Origin: an uncultured Pelagibacteraceae bacterium
GTDB lineage: Bacteria; Pseudomonadota; Alphaproteobacteria; Pelagibacterales; Pelagibacteraceae
Direction: 5' to 3'
Assembly: GCA_902604265.1 (NCBI GenBank)
Contig: CACKXX010000005.1
Span: forward strand, 1 to 40,229
DNA length: 40,229 nucleotides
The first letter of the stretch is position 1, and each line of letters starts with the position of its first letter. A program made the translations under genes and the position numbers. This document shows, piece after piece, positions 27,325-37,146 of this stretch. The notes beneath the pieces are model-generated. The model had not been told where the DNA came from, made no database searches, and saw only the letters and a list, made by a program, of their open reading frames with translations.

Positions 27325-27987
27325 GTGAGTTATTTTGCATTTTTGGCAGAACATGGGCCTACACTTTTGTTAGGGACGGTTACTACAATTAAAGTTTTAG
27401 TTTGTTCGGCTATTCTTTATGTAATTATATCAATGATATTTGGTTTAATGCGTTTATCTAAAAATCCTGCAATTCAAGGAATAGCAACTATATATATTGA
27501 ATTTTTTAGAGGAACATCTTTGTTAGTTCAATTATTTTGGGTTTATTATGTATTACCTTTTTTTGGTCTTTCCTTAGAAGCTTTTGTTGCAGGTGTAGTT
27601 GCTTTAGGAATGAATTTTGGAGCATATGGTGCAGAAATAGTAAGAGCAGGAATACTTGCAGTACCTAAAGGACAATGGGAAGCAGCTCATGCACTTAATT
27701 TTAGTCCTACAAAAAGAATTAAAAGAATTATTATTCCACAAATATTTCCAATTATTTTGCCACCTGCTGCAAATTTAACAGTAGAACTTTTAAAGGCTAC
27801 TGCACTTGTAGCTCTTGTTACAGTTGTGGATTTAACTTTTGAAGCAAAACAAATTAATTCTATTACTTGGCTTTCTGCTCAATGTTTTGGCACAGCTTTG
27901 TTAATCTATTATTTTATGGCAAGATTTGCGTTAGTCCCTTTTTTAAGATGGTTAGAAGTATTAGCTGCAAGAAAGGTTGGAAGGTAA
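27325..27987 (+). CDS. Polar amino acid ABC transporter permease (EhuC/D-type)
   Basis: Track start TTG 27289 lies inside the terminator; GTG 27325 with upstream AAAAGG is more likely. Core YIEFFRGTSLLVQLFWVYYVLPF, EAAHALNFSPTKRIKRIIIPQ. Confidence 0.82.
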   Translation: MSYFAFLAEHGPTLLLGTVTTIKVLVCSAILYVIISMIFGLMRLSKNPAIQGIATIYIEFFRGTSLLVQLFWVYYVLPFFGLSLEAFVAGVVALGMNFGAYGAEIVRAGILAVPKGQWEAAHALNFSPTKRIKRIIIPQIFPIILPPAANLTVELLKATALVALVTVVDLTFEAKQINSITWLSAQCFGTALLIYYFMARFALVPFLRWLEVLAARKVGR

Positions 27988-27990
27988 CAT

Positions 27991-28668
27991 ATGGAAATGG
28001 GATTTAGATGGGATTTTGCTTATGAAATTTTACCACAAATGTTATGGGCAACTTTAAACACTATAATCGCAGCAGGAGTTGGTTATGCAATAGCTTTAGT
28101 TGTTGGATTATTATTTTTACTTGGACAAAGAACTCCTTCTAAAATTGTAAATGTAATTAATAGAGAAATAGTAGAATTTATCCGTTCAACACCACTTTTA
28201 ATACAATTATTTTTTGTTTACTTTGTACTACCTCAATTTGGTATAAAGTTATCTGCATGGCTATGCGGAATGATTACGATTGGTTTACACTTTGGAACTT
28301 ATTTGTCAGAAGTTTATCGTGGTGCGTTAGAGGGTGTATCCAAAACTCAATGGGAAGCCTGTCGAGCATTAAATTTTTCAACTATTTATACCTATAGAAG
28401 AATTGTTTTGCCGCAAGCATTCCCAATTGCAATACCAGGAATGGGAAATTATCTGGTTGGAATTTTTAAAGATACTCCACTTTTATCAACAATTGGTGTT
28501 GCAGAGTTATTTCATGCAGCAACAGCTGTAGGTGGTTATAATTATAGATATTTGGAACCTTACACAATGGTTGGTATAATATTTTTAACACTTTCTATTC
28601 CAGCAGCTATGTGGGTTAGAAATTTGGAAAAAAAAGTTAATGTAGCTCAAGGAAAAGCAAAACAATAA
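27991..28668 (+). CDS. Polar amino acid ABC transporter permease (EhuC/D-type)
   Basis: 225 aa; [53 protein letters not shown]. Confidence 0.85.
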   Translation: MEMGFRWDFAYEILPQMLWATLNTIIAAGVGYAIALVVGLLFLLGQRTPSKIVNVINREIVEFIRSTPLLIQLFFVYFVLPQFGIKLSAWLCGMITIGLHFGTYLSEVYRGALEGVSKTQWEACRALNFSTIYTYRRIVLPQAFPIAIPGMGNYLVGIFKDTPLLSTIGVAELFHAATAVGGYNYRYLEPYTMVGIIFLTLSIPAAMWVRNLEKKVNVAQGKAKQ

Positions 28669-29456
28669 TGGATAAAAATTCTCAAGAAATAATAGTTAAG
28701 TTTGATGAAGTTACAAAACAATATGGAGATCTTATAGTTTTAGATAAATTAAATTTAAATATAAAAAAGAATGAAATGGTTTCAATCATTGGTCCATCTG
28801 GTTCAGGAAAAACAACTGTATTAAGAGTATTAATGACTTTAGAGAAAATTAATGGTGGAGTCATTCATTTGGATGGTGAACCACTTACTCATATGGACAC
28901 AAATGGGAAACTGATTGAAGCAAATGAAAAATATTTAAGAGAAAGACGTTCAAAAATTGGAATGGTATTTCAACAGTTCAATTTATTCCCTCACATGACA
29001 GCACTTCAGAACTGCATAGAAGCACCGGTAGAAGTTTTAGGAATGAAAAAAGAAGAAGCGGAGGAAAGAGCTCTTGAACTTTTAGAGTTAGTTGGATTAA
29101 CTGATAAAAAAGACCAACATCCTTCAAGATTATCAGGAGGACAACAACAACGAGTTGCTATAGCGAGAGCTTTAGCGATGAGACCAAAAGTTATGCTTTT
29201 AGATGAAATTACATCAGCTCTAGACCCTGAAGTGGTAGGAGAGGTTCTAAATGTGATAAGATCTTTAAACAAAGAACATAGCCTTACAATGATCATGGTA
29301 ACTCACCAAATGGGATTTGCTAGAGAAATATCAGATAGAGTATGTTTTTTTAACGAAGGAAAGATTTTTGAACAAGGTCCACCTGAACAACTATTTGGTG
29401 ATCCTAAAAATGAAAGAACTAAACAATTTCTTCATGCTGTACTTGATGCGAATTAA
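28668..29456 (+). CDS. Polar amino acid ABC transporter ATP-binding protein (EhuA-type)
   Basis: 262 aa; [49 protein letters not shown]. Confidence 0.88.
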   Translation: MDKNSQEIIVKFDEVTKQYGDLIVLDKLNLNIKKNEMVSIIGPSGSGKTTVLRVLMTLEKINGGVIHLDGEPLTHMDTNGKLIEANEKYLRERRSKIGMVFQQFNLFPHMTALQNCIEAPVEVLGMKKEEAEERALELLELVGLTDKKDQHPSRLSGGQQQRVAIARALAMRPKVMLLDEITSALDPEVVGEVLNVIRSLNKEHSLTMIMVTHQMGFAREISDRVCFFNEGKIFEQGPPEQLFGDPKNERTKQFLHAVLDAN

Positions 29457-29485
29457 AAATATAAATATTTTCTAATATTGATACA

Positions 29486-30445
29486 ATGAAAAAAATAAAA
29501 AAAACTATTCAGCCAGTTAGCGGAACTAAAGTTCCTCGATTTGCAGGTCCATCAACATTTGCAAGATTGCCAGAATTGAGAGATGTAGAATATTGTGATA
29601 TTGCAATAGTAGGAATACCATTTGATGCAGGTACTAGTTATAGACCTGGCGCAAGATTTGGACCTCAGAGTATTAGGCAAGCCTCAAGACATTTAAGAAC
29701 AAATTATCATCCAGATTATGACAGCGAACCATTTGTTGAACAACAGGTTGCTGATGCTGGTGATATAGCGTGTAACCCTTTCAATATTAATGAGGCTATA
29801 AAGCAAATAGAAACTGGAGCAACTGATTTATTAAATAAAGTTGGTGGTATAATTAGCATGGGAGGTGACCATACAATTGCATTTCCACTATTGAAAGCTG
29901 TAAACAAAATTAACAAAGGTCCTGTGGCCTTGGTTCATTTTGATGCACATTTAGATACTTGGGACACATATTTTGGAGCACCATTTACTCATGGTACTCC
30001 TTTTAGGAGAGCAAGAGAGGAAAATTTATTTTTAGACGATGCTTCAATGCATGTGGGTATAAGGGGACCTTTATACAGTAGAGACGATCTTAAAAATGAC
30101 AAAAGTTTTGGATTTAAAATTATTCATTGTGATGAATTTCAAAGTCAAGGAACTGATAAAATTGCTGAAAGAATTAGAAAGAGGGTAGGAAATAATCCTT
30201 TATATTTATCAATTGATATAGATGTTTTAGATCCTGCTTTTGCTCCTGGAACTGGTACACCTGAGATTGCAGGTATGACTACAAGAGAAATGGTAAATGT
30301 TTTAAGAGGACTTTCAGGTTTAAATTTAATTTCAGCTGATGTAGTTGAAGTTTCCCCTGCATATGATCACGCTGAAGTCACATCTTTGGCTGCGGCGACG
30401 ATTGTATATGAATTAACAAATTTATTTGCAAAAAAGAAACAATAG
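29486..30445 (+). CDS. Agmatinase/ureohydrolase-family enzyme
   Basis: 319 aa; GGDHTIAFPLL, HFDAHLDTWD, SIDIDVLDPAFAPGTGTPE metal-binding motifs. Confidence 0.85.
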   Translation: MKKIKKTIQPVSGTKVPRFAGPSTFARLPELRDVEYCDIAIVGIPFDAGTSYRPGARFGPQSIRQASRHLRTNYHPDYDSEPFVEQQVADAGDIACNPFNINEAIKQIETGATDLLNKVGGIISMGGDHTIAFPLLKAVNKINKGPVALVHFDAHLDTWDTYFGAPFTHGTPFRRAREENLFLDDASMHVGIRGPLYSRDDLKNDKSFGFKIIHCDEFQSQGTDKIAERIRKRVGNNPLYLSIDIDVLDPAFAPGTGTPEIAGMTTREMVNVLRGLSGLNLISADVVEVSPAYDHAEVTSLAAATIVYELTNLFAKKKQ

Positions 30446-30458
30446 GCTAATTTATTTT

Positions 30459-31892
30459 ATGTTAAAAAAAAACAATTTTTATATTAATGGCAAATGGGTT
30501 AATCCAATAAATCAGAAAGAATTAAAAGTTATAGATCCAGCAACTGAAAAAAGCTGTGCAACAATTTCTCTCGGAGGAAAAGAAGATGTGAACGCAGCTG
30601 TAATTGCTGCAAAAAAAGCATTTGAGACATGGGGTTTTACGTCTAAAGAAGAAAGAATTAAATTATTAGAAAAGCTTTACGAAATATATAAAAAAAGATG
30701 GAATGACATTTCTAATGCCATTACTCTAGAAATGGGCGCTCCTAAAGATTTTTCTTCAAAACTTCAAACAGGTACAGGTGCAAGTCACATTAAATCATTT
30801 GTAAGATATTTAAAAAATTTTGAATTTGAAAGACCGTTAGGAGATCATGCTCCAAATCAAAGAATATTATATGAGCCTAAAGGAGTTTGCGCATTAATTA
30901 CACCATGGAATTGGCCAATGAACCAAGTATGCCTCAAAGTAATTCCAGCATTGTCAGCAGGTTGTACTATGGTATTAAAACCATCTGAGCTTGCACCTCT
31001 ATCTTCTATGATACTTGCCGAGATAATAGATGAAGCTAAATTTCCTCAAGGTGTTTTTAATCTTGTTAATGGCGATGGAGCAATAACGGGAGATGCTTTA
31101 ACAAGCCATCCAGATGTGAATATGATATCTTTTACTGGATCAACTAGAGCAGGCGCTTTAATCTCAAAAAATGCAGCACAAGATTTTAAAAGAGTGAGCT
31201 TAGAATTAGGAGGGAAAGGTGCCAACATTATTTTTAAAGATGCAGATCCAGAGGCAATTGAAAGAGGAGCTTTAAGATGTTTTAGAAACTCTGGTCAATC
31301 ATGTAATGCACCAACAAGAATGCTTGTTGAAAGCTCTATGTATAGTGAAGCTGTCGAAAGACTTAAAAAATATGCAAATGAATTTAAAGTAGATGATCCA
31401 AATAAAGAAGGAGATCATATAGGACCTGTAATTTCTGAAACTCAATATAATAAAATTCAAAATTTGATTCAAAAAGGGATAGATGAAGGTGCAAAATTAG
31501 TAGCTGGAGGAACTGGAAAGCCTAATGGATTAGACAAGGGTTATTATGTTAAACCAACAGTATTTACAGATGTAAATAATAATATGGAAATAGCAAAAAC
31601 AGAGATATTTGGTCCAGTATTATCGGTTATGTCTTTTGAAACTGAAGAAGAAGCTATCTCGATAGCAAACGATACTCCTTATGGACTTACAAATTACATT
31701 CAAACACAAGATCCAGAAAAAGTAAAAAGGGTAGCTAGAAAATTAAGATCTGGAATGGTTGATGTTAATGGAGCAGGTATTGCTGTAGATGCTCCATTCG
31801 GAGGATACAAACATTCTGGAATTGGAAGAGAAGCTGGCCAAGAAGGTCTGACAGAGTTTTTAGAAGTAAAATCTGTTGGTGGTTGGAATTAA
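30459..31892 (+). CDS. Aldehyde dehydrogenase
   Basis: Track start TTG 30426 overlaps the upstream gene; ATG 30459 (MLKKNNFYINGKW) is more likely. TPWNWPMNQ, LELGGKGANIIF, NSGQSCNAPTR. Confidence 0.9.
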   Translation: MLKKNNFYINGKWVNPINQKELKVIDPATEKSCATISLGGKEDVNAAVIAAKKAFETWGFTSKEERIKLLEKLYEIYKKRWNDISNAITLEMGAPKDFSSKLQTGTGASHIKSFVRYLKNFEFERPLGDHAPNQRILYEPKGVCALITPWNWPMNQVCLKVIPALSAGCTMVLKPSELAPLSSMILAEIIDEAKFPQGVFNLVNGDGAITGDALTSHPDVNMISFTGSTRAGALISKNAAQDFKRVSLELGGKGANIIFKDADPEAIERGALRCFRNSGQSCNAPTRMLVESSMYSEAVERLKKYANEFKVDDPNKEGDHIGPVISETQYNKIQNLIQKGIDEGAKLVAGGTGKPNGLDKGYYVKPTVFTDVNNNMEIAKTEIFGPVLSVMSFETEEEAISIANDTPYGLTNYIQTQDPEKVKRVARKLRSGMVDVNGAGIAVDAPFGGYKHSGIGREAGQEGLTEFLEVKSVGGWN

Positions 31893-32032
31893 ATAGCAAT
31901 TATTCATTTAGTTGATCAAATTGGGTTCCAAAATTCATAAAATACGTCAATTTTAACATACCTGTAATAAAAGCTTGAATTTATTATCATAAAATTTACC
32001 GTTGAAGAAATAATAAAAAAAGGAGGGAGATA

Positions 32033-33487
32033 ATGAGTAGATCTTCTAAATTATACAATAAGGATTTAGCTCCAACTCCAAGTTCGGAGAAAAAATGGGG
32101 ATGGTTCGAAATCTTTAACGTATGGGCTAACGACGTTCAAAGTTTATTTGGATATACTTTGGCAGCATCATTATTTATTGCATCTGGTTTAAACGGCTGG
32201 GCTGTATTTCTTGCATTAATATTAGCAGGATTTTTTATAATGTGGCTTGTTAACCTATCAGGAAAACCAAGTGTTAAACATGGTATTCCTTATCCAGTGT
32301 TCGCCCGAGTAAGTATGGGTGTGTTTGGTGCAAACTTTCCAGCAATGGCAAGAGGTCTTGTAGCAATGTTTTGGTACGGTGCACAAACTTATGCAGCTTC
32401 AACAGCAGTAGCACTTTTAATAACGGGTTTAACTGGAATACAAGGAGAACCTATATTGCTTGGAATGTCAGGAGTAATGTGGATATCATTTATTTTTGTT
32501 TCACTTTTCCAAGTTTATCTGTTTTGGCAAGGAATTGATCTTGTAAGAAGATTTTTAAACTTTGCTGGACCAGCGGTTTATATTGTGATGATTGTTTTAA
32601 TGTTAGCAATTTGGGCTAAAGCTGGCGGTGGATTATTATCAGAAGTTGGAGAAATTTTTTCAGGAGGACAACGTTCAGGTGGATTTGAAGGCTTAGGTTC
32701 ATTTGGAGCTTTTCTAGCTGTATTCTCAATTATGGTTGGATATTTCGCTGCAGTGGTTATTAACTTTGGTGACTTTGCTAGATTTGTTAAAAATGAAAAG
32801 GAAATGAAAAAAGGGAACCTATGGGGGTTAGTAGGGAATGTTGTTTTCTTTTCTTTCATTACTTTAATGATTACAGGTGGAACTATTGCAATATTTGGAG
32901 AATATATTGCTCAGCCAACAGAAATGGTCGCAAAAGTAGATAATTTACTTTTAACACTTATTGCAGCTTTCGCATTTTTTGCAGCTACAGTTGGTATTAA
33001 TATGGTTGCTAATTTTATACCTCCAGCATATGACCTTGCAAACTTAATGCCGGACAAAATAAATTTCAGAACTGGTGGTTTAATCACTGCTATTTTTGGA
33101 TTTGTGATCGGTGGATTGTGGGTTGCTGTTATTACTCAAATGGGAATGTTTCCATTTGTTAATACTTTAGGAGCAATTTTAGCACCAGTATTTGGTATAA
33201 TGATTGTTGATTATTATGTAATCAAAAATCAAAAACTTAGTGTAGATGATTTATTTTCTGAGAAAGCAAGTGGAAAATATCATTACAATGGTGGATTTAA
33301 CGGAAAAGCAATGTTAGCTTGGTTAATATCAGGTTATGTTGCAGTTGGATCTGTTTGGCCAAATATATTATTTGCTGGTTTAGATGATTTCTTCGCTAAT
33401 TTAGGTGGCGGTGGAGGATATGCATGGATGATTGGAGCAGCTTTAGGTGCTATCATTCATATGGCAATATCTGGAAGAGGCAAATAA
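32033..33487 (+). CDS. NCS1-family permease (allantoin/nucleobase type)
   Basis: 484 aa; NDVQSLFGYTLAASLF, GKPSVKHGIPYPVFARVSMGVFGANFPA, preceded by a strong AAGGAGGGA Shine-Dalgarno. Confidence 0.82.
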   Translation: MSRSSKLYNKDLAPTPSSEKKWGWFEIFNVWANDVQSLFGYTLAASLFIASGLNGWAVFLALILAGFFIMWLVNLSGKPSVKHGIPYPVFARVSMGVFGANFPAMARGLVAMFWYGAQTYAASTAVALLITGLTGIQGEPILLGMSGVMWISFIFVSLFQVYLFWQGIDLVRRFLNFAGPAVYIVMIVLMLAIWAKAGGGLLSEVGEIFSGGQRSGGFEGLGSFGAFLAVFSIMVGYFAAVVINFGDFARFVKNEKEMKKGNLWGLVGNVVFFSFITLMITGGTIAIFGEYIAQPTEMVAKVDNLLLTLIAAFAFFAATVGINMVANFIPPAYDLANLMPDKINFRTGGLITAIFGFVIGGLWVAVITQMGMFPFVNTLGAILAPVFGIMIVDYYVIKNQKLSVDDLFSEKASGKYHYNGGFNGKAMLAWLISGYVAVGSVWPNILFAGLDDFFANLGGGGGYAWMIGAALGAIIHMAISGRGK

Positions 33488-33500
33488 ACAGTTTAAATTT

Positions 33501-33528
33501 AAAGCTCGCCGAATTTTCGGCGGGCTTT
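33501..33528. terminator. Hairpin between convergent NCS1 permease and ureidoglycolate lyase genes
   Basis: AAAGCTCGCCGA-ATTT-TCGGCGGGCTTT (12-bp stem with one G-T pair); the minus-strand stop codon at 33527 touches it. Confidence 0.7.
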
Positions 33529-34024
33529 AGTATTTTAGAGATATATTTTCTTTATCTAAGTTTTCAATAACCAAGTTATCACCAGACCCTTTTCGATCTA
33601 CAACAAGAAAATTCATATCTTCAGTTGATATTAATGGAAAATGCCAAATACCTGGATTGTAATTAACACCTATACCAGGAGGAATTATAAAAGATTCAAT
33701 TTTATCTAAATCTGGCTTTTCTCCTTTTGGCGCAACAAATGCTATAAAAGTTGTTTCTTTTAACGGTATAAATGCTTGACTTCCTAACGGATGTTTTTCC
33801 ATCATATCAATTTTCATAGGAAAATTTCTTTTTATCGCAGAAAATATACTAATTGTTGTTTCTCCGTTTTCGTTAGAAGTATTTAAATTAGCTATTCCAT
33901 CATATCTTTTGGCATATCCATTATTTATTTCTAAAGGTTTAATATCTTTTGTTGAAATAACATCTCCGAATTTAGAAAAATTTTCTTTAGTAATTTGCGT
34001 TGGTGTTACGATTTTTTCTTTCAT
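33527..34024 (-). CDS. allA: Ureidoglycolate lyase
   Basis: 165 aa; FSKFGDVI, MEKHPLGSQAFIPL, GIGVNYNPGIWHFPL. Confidence 0.82.
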   Translation of the reverse strand: MKEKIVTPTQITKENFSKFGDVISTKDIKPLEINNGYAKRYDGIANLNTSNENGETTISIFSAIKRNFPMKIDMMEKHPLGSQAFIPLKETTFIAFVAPKGEKPDLDKIESFIIPPGIGVNYNPGIWHFPLISTEDMNFLVVDRKGSGDNLVIENLDKENISLKY

Positions 34025-35013
34025 TCAGGTCTCCCATAAGCTCTAATTCTGGAGATACCACCGTCTGGAAATATATTAATTCTTATATAGTTTACTTTTT
34101 TATTTTTCATAATTTTATTTTTAAAATTATGTTTTTTATGAGCATGAAGTTTTACCTTGTTAAGTATGTATGCCCATTTTTTTGATTTATTTACAATACT
34201 TTTTTCTGAAATCTTGTTTGGAATATATGCTGCCTGTAATGAGCATTTATCAGGGTAGTTTCCTTTAAAATGGTGGGTATCTAATTGAATTTTTTTAAAT
34301 TTTCCTGGCGAAGAACATTTAATTATTATCCAATCAAAATTTTTTCCTCTACTTCTTCTAGTTTCCCAACCATCCCCCATATTTTTTCCTACGCCTGGTG
34401 CCAATATGTTTTCTGCTCTTCCAAAATGTTCGTTATTGCATGCAATTGGTACTGCTCCATTTACAACAGATGTTAAATTTTGAATTTTACTGTTAGTTTT
34501 TTTATTAGTTTTCATAGAACCATAAACCCTTAATCTTGCTACACCTCCATCAGGAAAAATATTTAATTTTATATGAGTAAAATAATTTTTATTTTTGACC
34601 TTAAAAAAATGATGACTATTAGCTTTTGTTTTACTTTTTTTTATAATTGTTATCCATTTAGTTTTTTTATCAGGAATTTTTTTTTTACTAATGCACGCTT
34701 GTAATGAAATTTGATCGGGGTGATTTCCAGAAAAGTAAGATGTATCAACGTCTACTTTTTTTATAACACCTGGTTTTCCAAATTTTAGAATAAGATAATC
34801 ATATCCTTTAGTTCTTTTTCTTCTAGTTTCCCATCCATCCATCCATTTACCATGTTTATCAAAAACTCCTTCTTTAAATACGGGGGGCCAAGGATTAATT
34901 ATTCTTTTAGCTGCTGCAAAAAATTCATCAGTTTTATAGACAATTTTAGAACCCAATCTTGATTGGGCTAAATCGATTAATCCATTTAAGTATATAATAT
35001 CATTCTTTTTCAT
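34021..35013 (-). CDS. alc: Allantoicase
   Basis: 330 aa; two internal repeats DGWETRRKRTKGYDYLILKFGKPG and DGWETRRSRGKNFDWIIIKCSSPG; ATGA overlap with allA. Confidence 0.87.
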   Translation of the reverse strand: MKKNDIIYLNGLIDLAQSRLGSKIVYKTDEFFAAAKRIINPWPPVFKEGVFDKHGKWMDGWETRRKRTKGYDYLILKFGKPGVIKKVDVDTSYFSGNHPDQISLQACISKKKIPDKKTKWITIIKKSKTKANSHHFFKVKNKNYFTHIKLNIFPDGGVARLRVYGSMKTNKKTNSKIQNLTSVVNGAVPIACNNEHFGRAENILAPGVGKNMGDGWETRRSRGKNFDWIIIKCSSPGKFKKIQLDTHHFKGNYPDKCSLQAAYIPNKISEKSIVNKSKKWAYILNKVKLHAHKKHNFKNKIMKNKKVNYIRINIFPDGGISRIRAYGRPE

Positions 35014-35018
35014 ATAAA

Positions 35019-35924
35019 TTATTTGCTTGGGTAGTTTTTAATCCAATGTTTTGCAATATCTATTCTCTTACAAATCCATATATCATCAAATTTTTGAACA
35101 TAATCTATAAATTTTTTTAATGATTGAAACCTACCTGGTCTTCCAATTAACCTACAATGCAAACCAACGGACATCATTTTTGGATTACTTTTACCTTCTT
35201 CATAAAGAACATCAAAACTATCTTTTAAATAATTATAAAATTGATCCCCGCTGTTGAATCCTTGATTTGTCGCAAATCTCATATCGTTATTATCCAAAGT
35301 ATAGGGAATAATTAACTGTTTTTTTTCTTTTTTATATTCCCAATATGGTAAATCATCACTATAAGAATCACTGTCATATAAAAATCCACCATCATCAAAT
35401 ACTAAGTCTCTAGTGTTAGGACTACATCTTCCTGTGTACCAACCCAAAGGTCTTTCACCAAATATTTTTTTTATAGTTTTAATAGCTAATTTCATATCTT
35501 TTTTTTCAGTACTTTTTTTTACATTTTGATAATCAATCCATCTCCAGCCATGGCAGGCAACTTCATAATTTCCATTCTTTATTGCATCGCATACTTCTGG
35601 ATTTCTTTCTAAAGCCATTGCAACTCCAAAAATTGTTATTGGTATTTTTTTTTCTTGAAATAATTTATGAAGTCTCCAAAAACCTCTTCTAGAACCATAT
35701 TCATACATTGACTCCATGTTAATATGCCTATCTTTAAATGCTTGGGCTCCTATAATTTCTGATAAAAAAGTTTCAGAATGCTTATCTCCATGGAGAATAT
35801 TATTTTCTCCTCCCTCTTCATAGTTAAGAACTATTTGTAAAGCAAGTTTAGCATTATTCGGCCAAACTACTTGTGGTTCTTTTGAACCATAACCTATCAT
35901 GTCTCTTGGATATTTTTTTGACAT
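35019..35924 (-). CDS. puuE: PuuE-type allantoinase (polysaccharide deacetylase fold)
   Basis: 301 aa; YPRDMIGYGSKEPQVVWPNNAKLALQIVLNYEEGGE, CHGWRWIDYQ, GWYTGRCSPNTR. Confidence 0.85.
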   Translation of the reverse strand: MSKKYPRDMIGYGSKEPQVVWPNNAKLALQIVLNYEEGGENNILHGDKHSETFLSEIIGAQAFKDRHINMESMYEYGSRRGFWRLHKLFQEKKIPITIFGVAMALERNPEVCDAIKNGNYEVACHGWRWIDYQNVKKSTEKKDMKLAIKTIKKIFGERPLGWYTGRCSPNTRDLVFDDGGFLYDSDSYSDDLPYWEYKKEKKQLIIPYTLDNNDMRFATNQGFNSGDQFYNYLKDSFDVLYEEGKSNPKMMSVGLHCRLIGRPGRFQSLKKFIDYVQKFDDIWICKRIDIAKHWIKNYPSK

Positions 35925-35934
35925 TTATTTAATT

Positions 35935-37131
35935 TTATATCGATTTATTTTTAACACCATTCAAGAAATTTAAACATTTATTAATTTCTTCTAACTTAAT
36001 GAATTCATCTATTTTATGCGCTTGTTCTATTGATCCCGGACCACATACTGCAGTACTAATACCTATTTCTTGAAAAAGACCAGCTTCTGTTCCAAAAGAA
36101 ACTACTTCTCTTGAATTATCACCTGTTATGCTAGAAACAAATTCACATGCTTCAGATTTTTCATCACGATCAAATCCAATTATTTCTCCTATTATTTCTT
36201 TTGAAATTTTTGAGTTTGGATAAACTTTTTTCATTTCTGGCAAAAGAATTTCATTAACATATTTATCTAGTTCTGCATTTAAATATACTGCATCATCTTT
36301 AATTACAGGTCTTGTTTCCCATTTAACATGGCACTTATCAGATATTACATTATGTGCAATTCCTCCAAATATTCCTCCAACAGAAAGAGTAGAGTAGGGA
36401 GGGTTAAATATAGAATTTTTTGGAACTCTATCTTTTAGTTTTTCTCTTAGTTCAATAAGTTTATTAACATATCTAGCTGCGTATTCGACTGCACTAACAC
36501 CTTTATGAGGTTGAGAACTATGACCAGCCAAACCTTCAAAATATGTTGTATACTCGTAAGCACCTTTATGAGCATCGATTATTTTCATATTTGTAGGTTC
36601 ACCCACAATACATATTCCATTTTTAAATCCTCTTTTTTTTAGTTCTTCAATTAATAATGGAGCACCTATACAGGCCGTCTCTTCATCAAATGTAAATGAA
36701 AAATTAATATCCCTATCTAAATTTGATTTTGCAAAAATTGGCGCAAAGGCTAATGTGCATGCAATAAAACCTTTCATATCACAAGAACCTCTACCATATA
36801 ACTTGTCATCTTTAATTGTGGCTTTAAACGGATCTGTAGACCATCCTTTGGAAACAGGCACCACATCTGTATGACCTGATAAAATTATTGGAATTTTTCC
36901 ATTGGGCTTTTTTGCCTTTAATGTAGCAAAAAGATTTACTCTTTTTTTTTCATCATCAAAAGTTTTAAATGAAGTTGCGCCTACTTTTTTTAAAATATCA
37001 TCACAATAATTGATTAAGGAATTGTTATCTTCCCCAGAAATTGTTTTAAATGATATGAGATCTGACAAAATTTTTATTGAATTATTGTAAATCTCATTGT
37101 TATTATTTTCTGTACTCATAAATATAATCAA
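35935..37131 (-). CDS. M20-family deacylase (acetylornithine deacetylase ArgE-like)
   Basis: 398 aa; ILSGHTDVVPVSKGWSTDPF, YGRGSCDMKGFIA, FDEETACIGA, GEPTNMKIIDAHKG. Confidence 0.82.
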   Translation of the reverse strand: MIIFMSTENNNNEIYNNSIKILSDLISFKTISGEDNNSLINYCDDILKKVGATSFKTFDDEKKRVNLFATLKAKKPNGKIPIILSGHTDVVPVSKGWSTDPFKATIKDDKLYGRGSCDMKGFIACTLAFAPIFAKSNLDRDINFSFTFDEETACIGAPLLIEELKKRGFKNGICIVGEPTNMKIIDAHKGAYEYTTYFEGLAGHSSQPHKGVSAVEYAARYVNKLIELREKLKDRVPKNSIFNPPYSTLSVGGIFGGIAHNVISDKCHVKWETRPVIKDDAVYLNAELDKYVNEILLPEMKKVYPNSKISKEIIGEIIGFDRDEKSEACEFVSSITGDNSREVVSFGTEAGLFQEIGISTAVCGPGSIEQAHKIDEFIKLEEINKCLNFLNGVKNKSI

Positions 37132-37146
37132 TTATATATTAAAAAA

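Noticed and set aside
34836-34852. Short tandem CCATCCATCCAT repeat
   Set aside because: Only a few units inside the allantoicase coding sequence, encoding part of the conserved GKWMDGWETRR repeat; no sign of an expandable or CRISPR-like array.
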